A program made the position numbers and the translations under genes. Below, in pieces: positions 32,110 through 44,230 of a stretch of 64,000 nt of DNA. The stretch is taken from positions 150,489,640 through 150,553,639 of the forward strand of contig CM043955.1 in assembly GCA_014529385.2 (NCBI GenBank), in the 5' to 3' direction. Below the pieces are notes generated by a model. The model saw only the letters and a program-made list of their open reading frames with translations, was not told the origin of the DNA and did not search any database. Origin of the DNA: Adiantum capillus-veneris. Taxonomy: Eukaryota > Streptophyta > Polypodiopsida > Polypodiales > Pteridaceae. How positions within the stretch are numbered: the stretch's first letter is position 1; every line of letters begins with the position of its first letter.

Positions 32110-32960
32110 TTTAATATAACATTTCATTTCACTTCATTTCTCTTTGTGCTTTGCACAGAAGAAGAATACAGAGAGAGATTAAGAAAGATATTGTATGCTG
32201 AATTTAATTATAAATTAGTAAATCAATTAGTAATTCTTTGATTTTCATCGCAAAATTAATAAAAAAGCTTCTGATTTTCAGCATTCCCATTTGTTAAATT
32301 GCTGATTTTTTTTCAAAAATCAGCAAAAGAACATTAATTTTCACTTGCACACATGCTCACGAGAAGAAAAACAAACAATTTCAGCCATTAGTCATTAAAA
32401 ATTACGCAAAATTGAGGTTTTCCGACTTGAACCGATCTATAGGTGTGCACATGGTCCATCTTGTAGCCAAGTCGACTCTGTACCATGAAACGAACAATTG
32501 GAGAGGATCTCCCGGCTAGATAAACCGCCTATAGACGCTCGTCCGACGAACCACCTGACCATAGCCACCATCCGACAACACCCCCTTGTTGGGCAGCGTT
32601 CGAGGATGTAGGCGTGCACTTGTAAGACCGAGTGTCCGTTGGGCACCTGTCATCACCTCCTCGAGGTGACCTCGCACACTTCTAGTCTCACGGGCTAACC
32701 ATTGGCACTCTGCTAGCGGGGCATTGGGGGTCGATAACTACAAATGAGGCCTTGGCCTCCCTTTATTTAAGTGGTTGGCCACATTGATCGGGTTAACACT
32801 ACGTCTGCCCGGACATCGGACGCCCATCCCGACGGTGTCTTCAAACCAAATCGCCTCTCTTGTAAGCGAGACATAACAGAAAGTTTGGACGTGATGTGTT
32901 CACAGTTTACGAACGGGGATTTTTGGACGTAGTGTGGTCTACAATTCAATTTTCCATGAG
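32110..32960. other. Interior of foldback region, no gene seen
   Basis: Short frames only. 32440-32790 is GC-richer than its surroundings and contains CACCTCCTCGAGGTGA, a short palindrome near 32654-32670. No recognisable coding domain is present. Confidence 0.4.
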
Positions 32961-33027
32961 GTCTTCAAAAGGCCAAAATGACTTATGAGACCAATCCGTT
33001 ACAAAACTGGTGAATCTAATACCATGC

Positions 33028-33099
<72 letters not shown>

Positions 33100-33153
33100 A
33101 ATGAAATGTCGAGCTATGAGACCAGAGAGTTACACTATGTTGAATCTGATACA
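32961..33153 (-). repeat. Foldback composite, right arm (unit, GA array, unit)
   Basis: The inverted counterpart of 31885-32109: unit 32961-33027 (CTTCAAAAGGCCAAAATGAC), GA array 33033-33096, GATGAAATGAAATG spacer, then a second, more diverged unit 33112-33153. The microsatellite differs from the left arm (GA/TC instead of GT). Confidence 0.68.
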
Positions 33154-35366
33154 AGGTTTGGATAAAAAGAAAGAAAGAAGCTAACTAAACAGAAACACTA
33201 CTAGAGCTTTTAAAGGTGGGTATCAAGAGCTTGAGAGGTTCATATACCAAAAGTGGGTGTGCATCTCATAGAACAAATACAAAATGGTGGATATGTGTAT
33301 AGAGATGGCTCATATCGGTGGCAGCCCGATCGTGTCGGAGTCCTCCATGGTGAGAGTCTACGCAGGTTTCCAATATAGATCTAATCCTCTTCTTCAACCT
33401 CCTCCGTGGCTGCACGGTCGTGTCAAAGTCCTCCATGGTGAGAGTCTGTGCAGTTACTGAAACTCCAATAGATAGAGGCCAAGACATCTCTGATCCTGGT
33501 ATCTCATAACTCTAGAAGAGGCCCAACACCCTCCCTAAAGAGGCAGTGAAAGCGGCCACATATCTCTTAGTATGTCGTACAATGGCATATATAGCATAGT
33601 TACCGGGGAACGCGCCCTAGCCCCCGTTCCGGCGTTCTGGGGGGCAGTTCCCTTCCCGAACGTTCCGGAACGTCCCGGAATGTCTGACGTTCCGGGTGGC
33701 CAATGCAAACCGGAACGGCCGTTCCGAAACGCCCCCGGACCATTCCGGAATGCCCCTGGAACGGCCAACGGCTACAAACAAATTTGGCAAAAATTGAAGT
33801 AAATGTTTGGGCTTCTTTTGAAAGTGTGCAAGGCCTCAAGGACTCATAAAATGCACTCCCCTCCCCCTTTCTCTTCACAAGCTAATCCTCAAGGCTCAAG
33901 CTCTCTCCCTCTCACTCTCAAGATCTCTCCCTCTCAAGACTCACTCTCTCAAGGCTCAAGGCTTCAAGCCTTCAAGCTCTCTTCCTCTCCCTCCCACTCT
34001 CTCAAATCTCTCCCTCTCCATCTCACTCTCTCTCTCTCTCTCTCTCATCATCTAGTCATAGCAAGGTTGAATGGTCTTCAAAACGAGTTTTTTGTGAGTA
34101 TTAGAGTGAAAGCACTCTAATACTCCTTGTATTTAAACACAAGGAGCTAAAAATTGCACTATTTGGGTGTTTTTTATACCTCCCGTTCCGCGACGTTCCC
34201 GTTCCGGACCCCTAGCCGTTCCCCTGTTCCGCGGGGATCCCGTTGCCGTTCCCGTTCCGCGTTCCGGGTAACTATGATATATAGTGAAGCTGTGTCTCTG
34301 GCCTCAACTCAGGTGCCTTGATATCGGCCAGTCTCAATCTCCAACTGATGTGACGATGTCCGAATTTGTCCAATAGCACATTGTAATCCGTGGGACGGGT
34401 GAGTGTCCATGTAGGCAAGCCTAGATAAGAACCCATTCTCTGTGAGCTGGAGAAAATGCTCTCTATATGTAGTCATCTTTGTGCGTAGCTCTTGTATAGG
34501 TTGTATCCATGTCCTCTGCTTATCCAACTGAAACAAATCGTGTCGTATAAGTCTAGTGACTTCCCTTTGTGTGTGAGAGAGAGAGGGTGCATCTATATAA
34601 TACTGAAAGGGAAGGAGCGTGTACATAGAGAAACCATGTAGCTCAAACCATGCTGCCATTTGTGCATACCAACATGATGTATCTCTGTGTGCTATCAAGT
34701 GCCGGGAGGACTCCTGGCCAACCGAGCAGAATGATCTCGTGGGAGCTCCCATAAGCTGTGTATGAATGCCACTGATCTCGTAAGAGCCTTAACTTCCAAA
34801 GGAGGGGCAGCCAACTCTACTTGGATGATCGCATGGGGAACCGAGGCAATAGCCTCGATCATCTTGGAGATCATGGAGATAAGTGGCCTCTTCATGTGTC
34901 GCCACCCATTTGTACGTCCATGCTGACGACTATGATGATCTACTGAGCGTCTCTATATCTGCACTCCATATAGCATAGCTGAGGCAACCAGAGTATTAAA
35001 AAGCCATAGCTTATTCACTATACCTGTGAACCCATCCTCTTCAAACCTCCAAAGCTGCATATGGTCTAGTCAGTCTGCTCTCCTCATGGAGAAAATCGGG
35101 CCACTAAAAACCACCCCAAGGTAAGTGTACATATCTGTATACTCCACTTGGTCTTGTCCATAAGTAAAACTGGGTGCTGTTCGCCTAACCCAGTGCGCTT
35201 GAGTATTGAATATCATAGCCTTGGTCTTCACAAGGTTAACAAAGATACCAGTATTCTGCGCAAATGTGTGTAAAGCATCAAGATGATGTTGCATCCCCTC
35301 AGGTGAATCTGGAATAAGCACAATATCATCTGCATACAACAATAAAGATATCCACATCCTTGTCAA
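33154..35366 (-). mobile_element. LINE fragment (RT C-terminus and beyond), minus strand
   Basis: A non-LTR RT remnant. The catalytic box LLLYADDIVLIPDSPEGMQ is near 35290-35350, followed by LDALHTFAQNTGIFVNLVKT, MYTYLGVVFSG, a gap-rich stretch, then LYGVQI-like and the C-terminal region (34309-34752, LAYMDTHPSHGLQCAIGQIR, LEIETGRYQ). The terminal YDILRDMWPLSL motif lies at 33540-33580, on the other side of the MITE at 33595-34276. The 5' part is missing at 35366. Frames are broken and no poly-A tail is visible. Confidence 0.75.
33595..34276. mobile_element. hAT-like MITE inside the LINE
   Basis: 682 bp with the 8-bp target duplication ATATATAG (33587-33594 and 34277-34284) and inverted termini CATAGTTACC(C)GGAACGCG. 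Both ends carry dense arrays of GTTCC/GGAAC and CCGTTCC units. The centre is a CTCTCAAGGCTCAAG-type low-complexity run followed by TC repeats (33880-34050). No transposase. The plan matches the MITE at 7919-8489 with a different unit sequence. Confidence 0.9.
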
Positions 35367-35440
35367 CTATGCTCCTCTGTCACCCTCCCTCTCTATGTAG
35401 TGTAAAGCCTCATCCCCCCCCAACCCACAACACACATTTG

Positions 35441-35605
35441 AAGAAGAAAAGAATTTTTAACGTCGTGGGAAACAACCCCAAGAGACCTCAAAGATCTATC
35501 CGACGAGAGTTGAACTCAAGACTTGTTATTCAAGAGGGAAATGGCATAACCAATCTACCACACTTGGGTGATAGAAAGGCTATACCATTTTCCTCTTTTT
35601 ATTAA
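35441..35605 (-). mobile_element. tRNA-derived SINE-like copy 1
   Basis: Read on the minus strand it contains an A-box-like GTGGTAGATTGGTTATGCC and, about 45 bases on, a B-box-like GAGTTCAACTCTC, the internal RNA polymerase III promoter layout of tRNA. The 3' end (minus strand) is AAAAATTCTTTTCTTCTTC. A near-identical copy follows at 35640. It is antisense to the LINE-rich surroundings and has no coding content. Confidence 0.55.
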
Positions 35606-35639
35606 CACAGACTCTCACACACCTACACATACACACCCA

Positions 35640-35797
35640 AGAAGAAGAGAATTTTTAACGTCGTGGGAAACTATCCCAAGGGACCTCGAAGATCTATCCG
35701 ACAAGAGTTGAACTCAAGACTTGTTATTCAAGAGGGAAATGGCATAACCAATCTACCACACTTGGGTGATAGAAAGGTTATACCATTTTCCTCTTTG
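35640..35797 (-). mobile_element. tRNA-derived SINE-like copy 2
   Basis: Nearly the same sequence as 35441-35605 in the same orientation, spaced about 197 bp. A- and B-box-like motifs are conserved. It is followed by a short GA array (35797-35813). Confidence 0.55.
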
Positions 35798-35813
35798 AGA
35801 GAGAGAGAGAGAG

Positions 35814-36006
35814 TGTGTATCACCCATCTTTTGTAACTTTGTATTACTGGTAGTTTCTCCCCTATGGTGTGTGGATGTTGAATAGCTCAGGGGTTTTTTC
35901 ACTATCAGATCCGTTATATTCTGTGTGCCTTCGGGCTGATGTAATGCCTTTGGGCCCTTAATATGATTACGTAATACAAAAGGGTATCAAGCCCCCCGGG
36001 CCCCTT

Positions 36007-36053
<47 letters not shown>

Positions 36054-37200
36054 TTTCTCACTGCAGGTTTTTGGTCGCATGGGAAAATTGTCCAGTTAAC
36101 AGTTTTGCTGACATGATTATTTCCCCCCTTAAGCGTCGGTGTTATTGCTCAGCAATGATGGCATCGATCAGAGTACGAATTAGTGATCTCCCTAGTTTGG
36201 GCAAATTAGTTCAAAGAAAGGGACATAGATACCCTTTAGTTAGAGGAAACTATTTTTTGAAGCTATGCCGAAACATTTGTACATCGAGATGTTATTTCTT
36301 GTATAATCATAATGCTTTAAGCAATGTGTACTTGTCACAAAGCTAACATATTGGGCTTGATTTGAAAACACCCGTCTTTTGGGCACTGTGCACTTTGGCT
36401 TGTTTGTGATGTATCTAGGAGGGGATGTTACCTTACTCGAATAGGATCCCGGCAATGCTACTGTCCAAGGGAGAGGTAACTTGATCTCATACTACAAGAG
36501 ATCTTTGTGTGGAGCATGCATCTTTTGTCGTCATCGAGCAAAGACCTTGATTTCAAAGTCCTGCAATGTATCTTCTTAGCTCAAAGTGCTTCATGTTTCA
36601 GTCTTGAGGAAGTAAATCAAGGCAAACCCTCTTTTCTTTGGTGATCTTTATCGCGTGGGTGCTCAGCTCAGATGTGTCTGTCCATGGTGTTGGGGCTTAT
36701 ATTGCCATGAGCAAAACTGACAGCTTGTCGTCAATGTTTATGATTTGACTCGAGTGTGAAGGTAGGTCTGTGCACCCATTGCAAGTGAATGTGATAAGTA
36801 CTCAAGTGTCCATGTCTGAGCACATCGCATATCTCTTTTGGATCCAGATTTTTATGATGCCGTGTGTACACAAATTGTGAATGCTTGCTTGGTAAGTGAG
36901 GGCTGAAACAGGTACTGAGATTTGGAAGTTGAAAGCCTCCAAGGTTTTAAGAAAAGTACTGCATAAAAAGGGCTACTACTAAGGGAAATTGCTTGTATAC
37001 TTGAGGAGTTTTTTGGAAATCATGTTTCATCATACAATCCCCTCATTCTGCTACTTGTAACCACTGTGGTCCAGTTTGTCTAGAACCACTGCGTACAGGG
37101 GAAATTCATGATCTGCTCTCCCTTGGCTCTTTTAACCGTCTCAATATCTCAGTCTGCTCCTTTCCTTGTATGTTTTTCCCATGGGAAAGGAAGTAGGGAG
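35814..37200. other. Intergenic, no gene supported
   Basis: It contains a GA array (36010-36052) and otherwise unstructured sequence. Short frames at 36008-36455 begin in the GA array and have no domain. Confidence 0.45.
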
Positions 37201-37214
37201 AACTCATGTATATC

Positions 37215-37390
37215 CATGTATTACAATTGTACATTGGTGCACATTCTACCCACAAGGGGCCATACCATGGGAACAACTTTCCCAATGGGGAGGTGGGTAG
37301 CACCCATTGATCAAAGCTCTCGAGCCTCAAACCCTCGACCTTGGGGTTAGATCACACCAACTTAGGTACACTCTTTGGGTGAGGTGCCCC
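37215..37390 (-). mobile_element. Possible second tRNA-derived SINE
   Basis: The minus strand reads CCTAAGTTGGTGTGATCTAA then GGTCGAGGGTTTGAGGCTCG, resembling A and B boxes of a tRNA-derived SINE, followed by GGTGGGTAG-type body sequence. The boxes are closer together than usual, so the copy may be truncated. Confidence 0.35.
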
Positions 37391-38430
37391 TTTTTAGCTT
37401 TGCTAATTGTCTCTAACACCTTGACATCTCTGGTCTTTATGAGAGTCTTTTCTATGGAAGCTCTGTCATGCTGTGAATAAAGTACACTGTCTGGAATAGG
37501 GCTTCCACTAGCATAGGCGGGGCCACCAGCTGTGGTCAAGGGACGTCATGTGGAGTCTAGAGTTGGTGGACATTGATAGAGAGACCACCCAAAACTCGCA
37601 CAATTGCTTTTGGTGAGTCTCCCAAAAGCATAATCTGAGAAATTGAGGCAAGTTTTCTATTTTCCTCTAAACCCATGGAAGGTTTGTCCTTTCCCTCTTG
37701 CCCTCAATTGGCATTTTTGAGTTTCAAAGTAGCACAATTCTAAGTTGACACACCTTTCTTGAACATTGGAGTTGTTTAGGAAAAATCATTTTACTAACCT
37801 CAACACAATTCCTGTTTATGCATTTTGGCCTCCTAAATAACACGTTTAAGAGGAAGCATGCCATTTCTTTCTCCACCATACAAAATGGACGGCAATGACA
37901 TTAAGATTATTGTAGGTCTCTTCGATTATAGGTACGTCTGTCGAGAGCACAAAGTGGCCGTGCTCCTACCGGCTGGCACACGCTGATTTGGCACACTCTT
38001 TTGCTGGCTGTTTGCTGAGAAAGTCCACAGCCTACCTCTTCTGGCGGGCTAGTGAATGCATTGTAACACAACCCTTGTTGGCGTAATCTGGTTCTCCCAC
38101 CAACAATGGTGTTTTTCTTGTCTCATTTGTCCGGCTCGGCTGTCAATATGCTCAATCATCTGGAGTTTAGTCGACCAGCAGGTAGCAAACACTGAACAAG
38201 CCGGGCTACAACAAGAGAGGTAAAGGAATAGGACGAGGTGCATGTCTAGAAGTACTTGAAGTTGCGGAAATGACAATGCAATCAAAAGATGTACAATATT
38301 CAAAGGCAGAATACATGTGATCAAGGAAATTACCAAGATAGGGAACATCAACGTTGTGGAAAGTTTTGTAAAAGGAAGCAAGTAACAATGGGAAGATGTA
38401 GGCAAGACCACCTTGAGCTTATGCACGGTG
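37391..38430. other. Intergenic, no gene supported
   Basis: No domain recognised on either strand. The 132-codon minus-strand frame at 38049-38447 overlaps the Copia fragment on the other strand and looks like a shadow. Confidence 0.4.
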
Positions 38431-38620
38431 GATGAGTTGAAGACCAAGCTTGATCCAATGGCTGATAAGTGTGTGCTTATAAGTTACTCTCTTGAGCAAG
38501 AAGGGCACGAAGGTCATGACCTTTTTATGACATGTCACGTGAGGGTGAGTAGGGGTGTTGTCTTTGATTAACCGGAAAGCTTGTATACTGATGAAAAAGA
38601 CGATCTTGAGATGAATGTAA
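38431..38620 (+). pseudogene. Copia integrase C-terminal scrap
   Basis: The plus frame reads ELKTKLDPMADKCVLISYSL, EQEGHEGHD, then RVSRGVVFD followed by a TAA, matching the 'KLDPKA...C.F.GYS..QKGY...(R/V)SRDV.F.E' region that follows the integrase core in Copia. The rest of the element is not recognisable on either side. Confidence 0.6.
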
Positions 38621-38639
38621 AAGAGAATGTGTTTTGCAA

Positions 38640-39120
38640 AATGGGTAGCAAGCATCACTTAGAACAACTCATGCTGGAAATCCATGGAGTGGCAAGTTGC
38701 ATGATGTTGTGAGTAATAATAGCTCATCAAATGTACTATATTTAAATATAGGAAGAATAATTGTTGATGATGCCCCAAGGATGCCAAATTTGAGTGCAAG
38801 TATTGATGGTGGAGATTCATGGTGTCGACCAAGCAATCACAAACCTGTGATTCCTCACATCTCATAGGTAAACTCCCCATGGAAGTCCAAAGCATTGAAG
38901 ATCAAGGCTGAGAGAATGCTTCGCTAAGGCTGAGAGAATGCCACTGTCCAACAAAATTCAGCGTGCTCATCTGCTCGTGGATTGTACTAAGAGTGTTGCA
39001 GAGATCCAACTTGGGTAGTTCTCCGTGTGCATAGCCGGGGGACGTTTGAAAATAGAGAAAAAAAAGCAGCATACAACTTGAAACCAGTTAACGATATGCC
39101 CTGCAAAAGGATGATGTAGA
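38640..39120. other. Intergenic, no gene seen
   Basis: Degenerate sequence between the Copia scrap and the start of the tandem duplication. It contains a doubled GGCTGAGAGAATG (38906 and 38929). No coding signal. Confidence 0.4.
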
Positions 39121-40278
39121 TCCAATTCGGAGAGAATGTGATGCTGAGGAGGTGCCTATTCCATAGTTGATGGAGATGAGCACTTCGAGTGGGGCCGCTC
39201 CTGGACATGCCAAAAACTCAAGGGTGGTTGAATGTCTACATCAATAATAACGCTATCACAAAGGGGCTGCCGCTTGCATTTTTGGCCCACTCCAAAGGGG
39301 CGAGGCGAGTTCTTTTTGCTAATAAAAACGGAGAGGTTATTTTTTTTTCCTAGAATGCGTGCTTTTTGGCATGCGCCAAAGGGGTGAGGTCTTAGTGATG
39401 CCTCTTCTTTTTGCGCATAAAAAAAGAGATTATTTTAAAAAAATGCATAATTTTTTGATTAACTAGTGGAGACAAAAAACACTCTTTACAAAGATAGGAG
39501 ACACTCATTTCAAGGATTGAAGAGTCAGTACCTAGGGGTTAGACTACCTTTCCATCTTACTACTAAAAGTGCTTTTTCTATGGCTAATCTGCCGAGCTCG
39601 AAGGTCCTTTGAAGTGAAGAACATGGCCCCATACCTCCCACTTTCACCGGTTGTAGCCAGCCTCAATAGCCTAGCATTGAGCCCCCCTCTCGTTGTGCAT
39701 GCAATGACATCGCTTTCGCAAGTCTTTTAACCCACGACTCAATAGGTAGTCGCCAGCCTAGGAGTCAGAAGGCCCTTCTAGAGGGTGATTCAACCACCTC
39801 CCAAACCAGAGGCACTTTTTGTTTAAGCCATGAGTAGAGCAGGTCTATGGACTTGGCTTTTTGATCTAGGGACGCCTGTAGAGGTCCTTTTTGAGGATCT
39901 ACGAGAAGGCCCTCTTACCTATCTTGAAAAACAAATGAGAGCAAACTCTTGTAAGATTCTCTCCTCTTTTCGGGAAAGACAAAAGGAGAATTACTAGTCT
40001 ACATGTGGAACTCCCCCCCCCCCCCCCCCCCCCTATCTCTCACATTGGTGTAGGGTCCTCTTTCCCTTTCTTTGCAGAATAATGAATGTCTTCAAAGCGC
40101 AAGCTAATAGGACGACAAGGGATAGCTAGTACCAATGTTCGATTATTGCGACAATATTGAGAGCACCCAGGGATTGAAGTGTGTGAAGGAATGGGTGATG
40201 TTTGAGGCCAAGGAATATAGCTAGGGCATAGGGTTTGTAGCATAAGGAGATGGGGGTTGGAGGGTAGGGAATGGTCTC

Positions 40279-40370
40279 GAGCTGACCATTCCTTGTAATA
40301 TGTGCGACCCATGGCGACCGACGGGAACCGGGAGCCATGTTGGGAGCACATATTATGGGAATGGTCAGCT
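40279..40370. repeat. Hairpin with about 36-bp arms (unit 1)
   Basis: Arm GAGCTGACCATTCC plus AATATGTGC plus CCCATGGC at 40279-40314 pairs with 40334-40370 (GCCATGTTGGGAGCACATAT, TATGGGAATGGTCAGC). The loop is about 19 bases. It is conserved in unit 2 at 43707-43799. Confidence 0.7.
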
Positions 40371-40794
40371 TAGGAAGCTTCCCTCCCGTCACAGTCGGGG
40401 GGCCAAGAGTTGGTGACAATCTACATGAGAAGCGTCACCAATACCTCACATTTTGCATGCTGATGTGGCAAATATAGGTTAATCAAGGGCTTAGAATTAT
40501 AGGTGCTGAGGTGTTAGGTGCAGGTGCCATTCCCACTACTGATTTGGAGGCTATTATTTGTATGCATGCATTTACTTTCCCTCTACTGACCTATCATCAA
40601 TCCGTCAGTTGTAGCAGTGATTCCGATCAAGAAATGGTAGCTATTGAAGGGTAAGAATCCTCTGTCCCCCGATCCCCGATCCCCGACTGTGACGGAATGT
40701 GTATTGTTTAACGCCAAGGAACATAGGGCTGCAACAAAAGGAGATGGGAGTTGCAAGAGGGTGGGAGAGGAGGAGGGGGACTAAAGAGGAGGCG

Positions 40795-41078
<284 letters not shown>

Positions 41079-41297
41079 AGTATCGTCCTCGGAGGTCAAA
41101 TATGACCTATGGGACCAAAATTAGATGTGATGTAGTATGTGTGTGGCTGATGTGTTATTCTCGATGCTCCAAAATTGTGGTGATGAGAGTCACAATGGAG
41201 AGCCCACACTATGGCTAGGAGAGGAAAGTATGTGGGTCTAAGTCATGGCTAAAAATGTGAGGAAAGCAAGTTTGGATGTGACCAAAAGCTAAGCACT

Positions 41298-42507
41298 CTA
41301 GTAGCATGCGATACTCAGACTCTTGAACTTGCAATGATCATAATGTGCACACTCAATTTGACTCTTCTCCATTGCCACAATGCTCTGTCTCGTATCGAAG
41401 AGAGTGGAAGCTAAGCCGAATGGTTGTGATAGTGCATATCGCTGACAAGGGGATAAGCACAAGCATGTAAGGTTTCCTCTTTCAACAAAGAACATGGTTT
41501 TGTAGTTGCGCGTAATATGGGTGGTGTAATTTATGAAGCATGATACCCTGGATTTCTCCCAAGCCGTAATACATTGGCATTGTAGAAAAGCTTCATTCAC
41601 TTGGAAGTCTATTGAGGCATCATGTAGCAAGTGTAATGCATCCCATCTTTCAAACCACTTCTTTATATCTTGCATCCATCCTCTGCTCAAGATCTTGCTT
41701 TTATTCGTCTTGAACTTTTTTGCTTGCTTCCCATGCAATTGTAGAAAGTCGATGTGAGGGGCTTGGACTCATCTTTATCATGTACTCCACAACACTTTCC
41801 ATGCCCATAACCTCAATTGGAAGAGATCCCGACTCAAGAAGTAGGAGCATATATGGTGTTTTTCTTAACTTGGAGAAAGTTTGCAAGAAAATGCTTTTGG
41901 ACATTCTCAAACTCTTTCCAAGTAGACTTTGAGATGCTCCCGCCTTACATTTCAACTCCATGAAGAAGAACCGGTGTCACCAATGTGTCAAAAAGGTACT
42001 TCTTGAGCATCCAACACTTGATGTTTCCCGTATTACACATGTGATTGGTAGGAAACTCAAGACCAAGGTACTTAAAGCTCTCAACAACTTCATGTTATAC
42101 ACAATTCATGGCTTCTTCTAAGCAAAAGTTCTCAACGACAACCATAAGCTTTTGTGCATCCTCTAAAGTGTGTGCTAAAAGCACTACATCATCCGCATAT
42201 AACTAAAGCATGATTACCGCATTGCAAATAGTGACCTCTTCAATGCCTTCTTCTTGCATAAAGTCAAGTACCATTTGTTCAAATTGATTAATGATAGACC
42301 AAAGAGAGTTGGTGACAATGGACATCCTTGTTTAACCCCAATAGTGCTTTGAATTTTTTTTAAAATTCCTCTTTCCATGCGCAATTGACACATCACCTTC
42401 TTAAAGATTTGAGAAACTGCAAGCATAAACTCACTTGGCACTTGGAATTCTTCCATCCTTCTCCACAAATTGTTACGTGGAATCATATCAAAGGCTTTCT
42501 TGAACAA
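41298..42507 (-). pseudogene. LINE RT and C-terminal region, unit 1 copy
   Basis: Minus strand: MFKKAFDMIPRNNLWRRMEE and GVKQGCPLSPTLFGLSLI (RT motifs before the catalytic box), the catalytic box region near 42190 with an in-frame stop, then the C-terminal region (41701-41961, TPYMLLLLESGSLPIEVMGM; 41298-41738, GWMQDIKKWFERWDALHLLH, HITRNYKTMFFVERGN). Several frameshifts. The endonuclease and N-terminal RT are absent. Confidence 0.8.
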
Positions 42508-43100
42508 GAACTTTCTTGAAAGCTTTCCATTTAGTTTCCAATTCGGAGAGGAAGTGATGCTGAGGAGGTGCTGATTCCATAGTTGATGGAGAGGAGCACT
42601 TCAAGTGGGCCCGCTCCTACACATGCCAAAAACTCTTAAGGGTGGCTGAATGTCTACACAATAATAATGCTATTCACAAAGGGGCTGCCACCTTCATTTT
42701 TGGCCCACTCCAAAGGGGCGAGGTCACTTCTTTTTGCTGATGAAAACGGAGAGGTTACTTAAAAAAAAAAAAGCCTACTTTTTGGGCAGCGCCAACGGGG
42801 TGAGGTCTTCGTGATGCCTCTTCATTTTGTGAATTAAAAAAGACATTATTTTTAAAAATGCATAATTTTTTGATTGACTGGTGGAGACAAAGAACACTCG
42901 TTGCAAAGATAGGAGACATTCATTTCAAGGATTGAAGACACAATACCTATGGGTTAGACCACCTTCTCATCTTACTACTAAAAGTGCTTTTTCTATGGTT
43001 GACCTATCGAGCTCAAAGGTCCTCTGAAGTGAAGAACATGGTCCCATACCTCCCACTTTCACCGGTTGTAGCCAGCCTCAATAGCCTAGCATTGAGCCCC

Positions 43101-43430
43101 CTATCGTTGTGCATGCAGTGACATCGCTTTCGCAAGTCTTTCAACCCACGACTCAATAGGTAGTTGCCAGCCTAGGAGGCGAGAGGCCCTTCTGGAGGGT
43201 GGTTCAACCACCTCCCAAACTAGAGGCACTTTTTGTTTAAGCCATGAGTGGAGTAGGTCTATGGGCTTGGCTTCTTGATCTAGGGACTCATGTAGAGGTC
43301 CTTTTGGAGGGTCTACGAGGAGGCCCTCTTTAACTATCTTGAAAAATAAATAAGAGCAAACTTCTGTCAGATTCTCTCCTCTTTTTGGGAAAGACAAAAG
43401 GAGAATTGCTAGTCTACTTGTGGAACTAGC
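43101..43430 (-). pseudogene. Unrecognised frame kept open in unit 2
   Basis: A minus-strand stretch of about 110 codons (SFPKRGENLTEVCSYLFFKI, PPKGPLHESLDQEAKPIDLL, WLKQKVPLVWEVVEPPSRRA) with mixed, protein-like composition. The matching part of unit 1 (39700-39990) has stops. I recognise no family. It could be a fragment of a plant or transposon gene or chance. Confidence 0.3.
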
Positions 43431-43706
43431 CCCCCCACCCCCCCCCTCCCTCTCTCTCTCATTGGTGTGCAGGGTCCTCTTTCGCTTTCTTTGCAGAATA
43501 ATGAATGTCTTCAAAGTGTGGGCTAATAGGAGGACAAGGGATAGCTAGTACCAACGTTCGGTTGTCGCGACAGTATTTAGAGCACCCACGGGTCGAAGTG
43601 TGTGAAGGAATGGGTGATGTTTGAGGCCAGGGAATATAGCTAGGGCATAGGGTTTGTGCATAAGGAGATGGGGGTTGGAGGGTATGAAGGGGTAGGGAAT
43701 GGTCTC

Positions 43707-43799
43707 GAGCTGACCATTCCCCATAATATGTGCGACCCATGGCGATCGACGGGAACCCAGAGCCATGTTGGGAGCACATATTATGGGAATGGTCAGCTC
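43707..43799. repeat. Hairpin with about 37-bp arms (unit 2)
   Basis: Arms 43707-43743 and 43762-43799 are near-perfect reverse complements (GAGCTGACCATTCC, ATAATATGTGC; few mismatches, one bulge), loop 18 bases. Unit 2 pairs better than unit 1. Confidence 0.72.
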
Positions 43800-44230
43800 A
43801 AGAAGCTTCCCTCTCGTCACAGTCGGGGGGCCAAGAGTTGGTGACAATCTACATGAGAAGCGTCGCCAATACCTCACATTTTGCATGCTGATGTGGCAAC
43901 TATAGGGTTAATCAATGGCTTAGAATTATAGGTGCTGAGGTGTTAGGTGCAGGTGCCATTCCCACTACTGATTTGGGAGGCTATTATTTGAATGCATACA
44001 CTTACTTTCCCTCTACTGACCTGTCATCAATCCGTCGGCTGTAGCAGCGATTCCGCCCAAGAAATGGTAGCCGATGAAGGGTCAGGATCCTTTGTCCCCT
44101 GACCCCTGACTATGATGGAATGGGTATTGTTCAATGCCAAGGAACATAGGGGCTGCAACGGAAGGAGATGGGAGTTGCAGGAGGGTAGGAGAGGAGGAGG
44201 GGGTTGAAGAGGGGGCGACTCTATCTCTCT

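Noticed and set aside
35441-35797. Functional tRNA genes
   Set aside because: A- and B-box-like motifs are present but no full cloverleaf with acceptor stem pairing is visible; SINE-like reading preferred.
38049-38447. 132-codon minus-strand frame
   Set aside because: Opposite strand of a region bordering a Copia integrase scrap; hydrophobic by composition only.
39121-40000. Host protein gene in the left part of the tandem unit
   Set aside because: The frame is open only in unit 2 (43101-43430), broken in unit 1, and no family is recognised.
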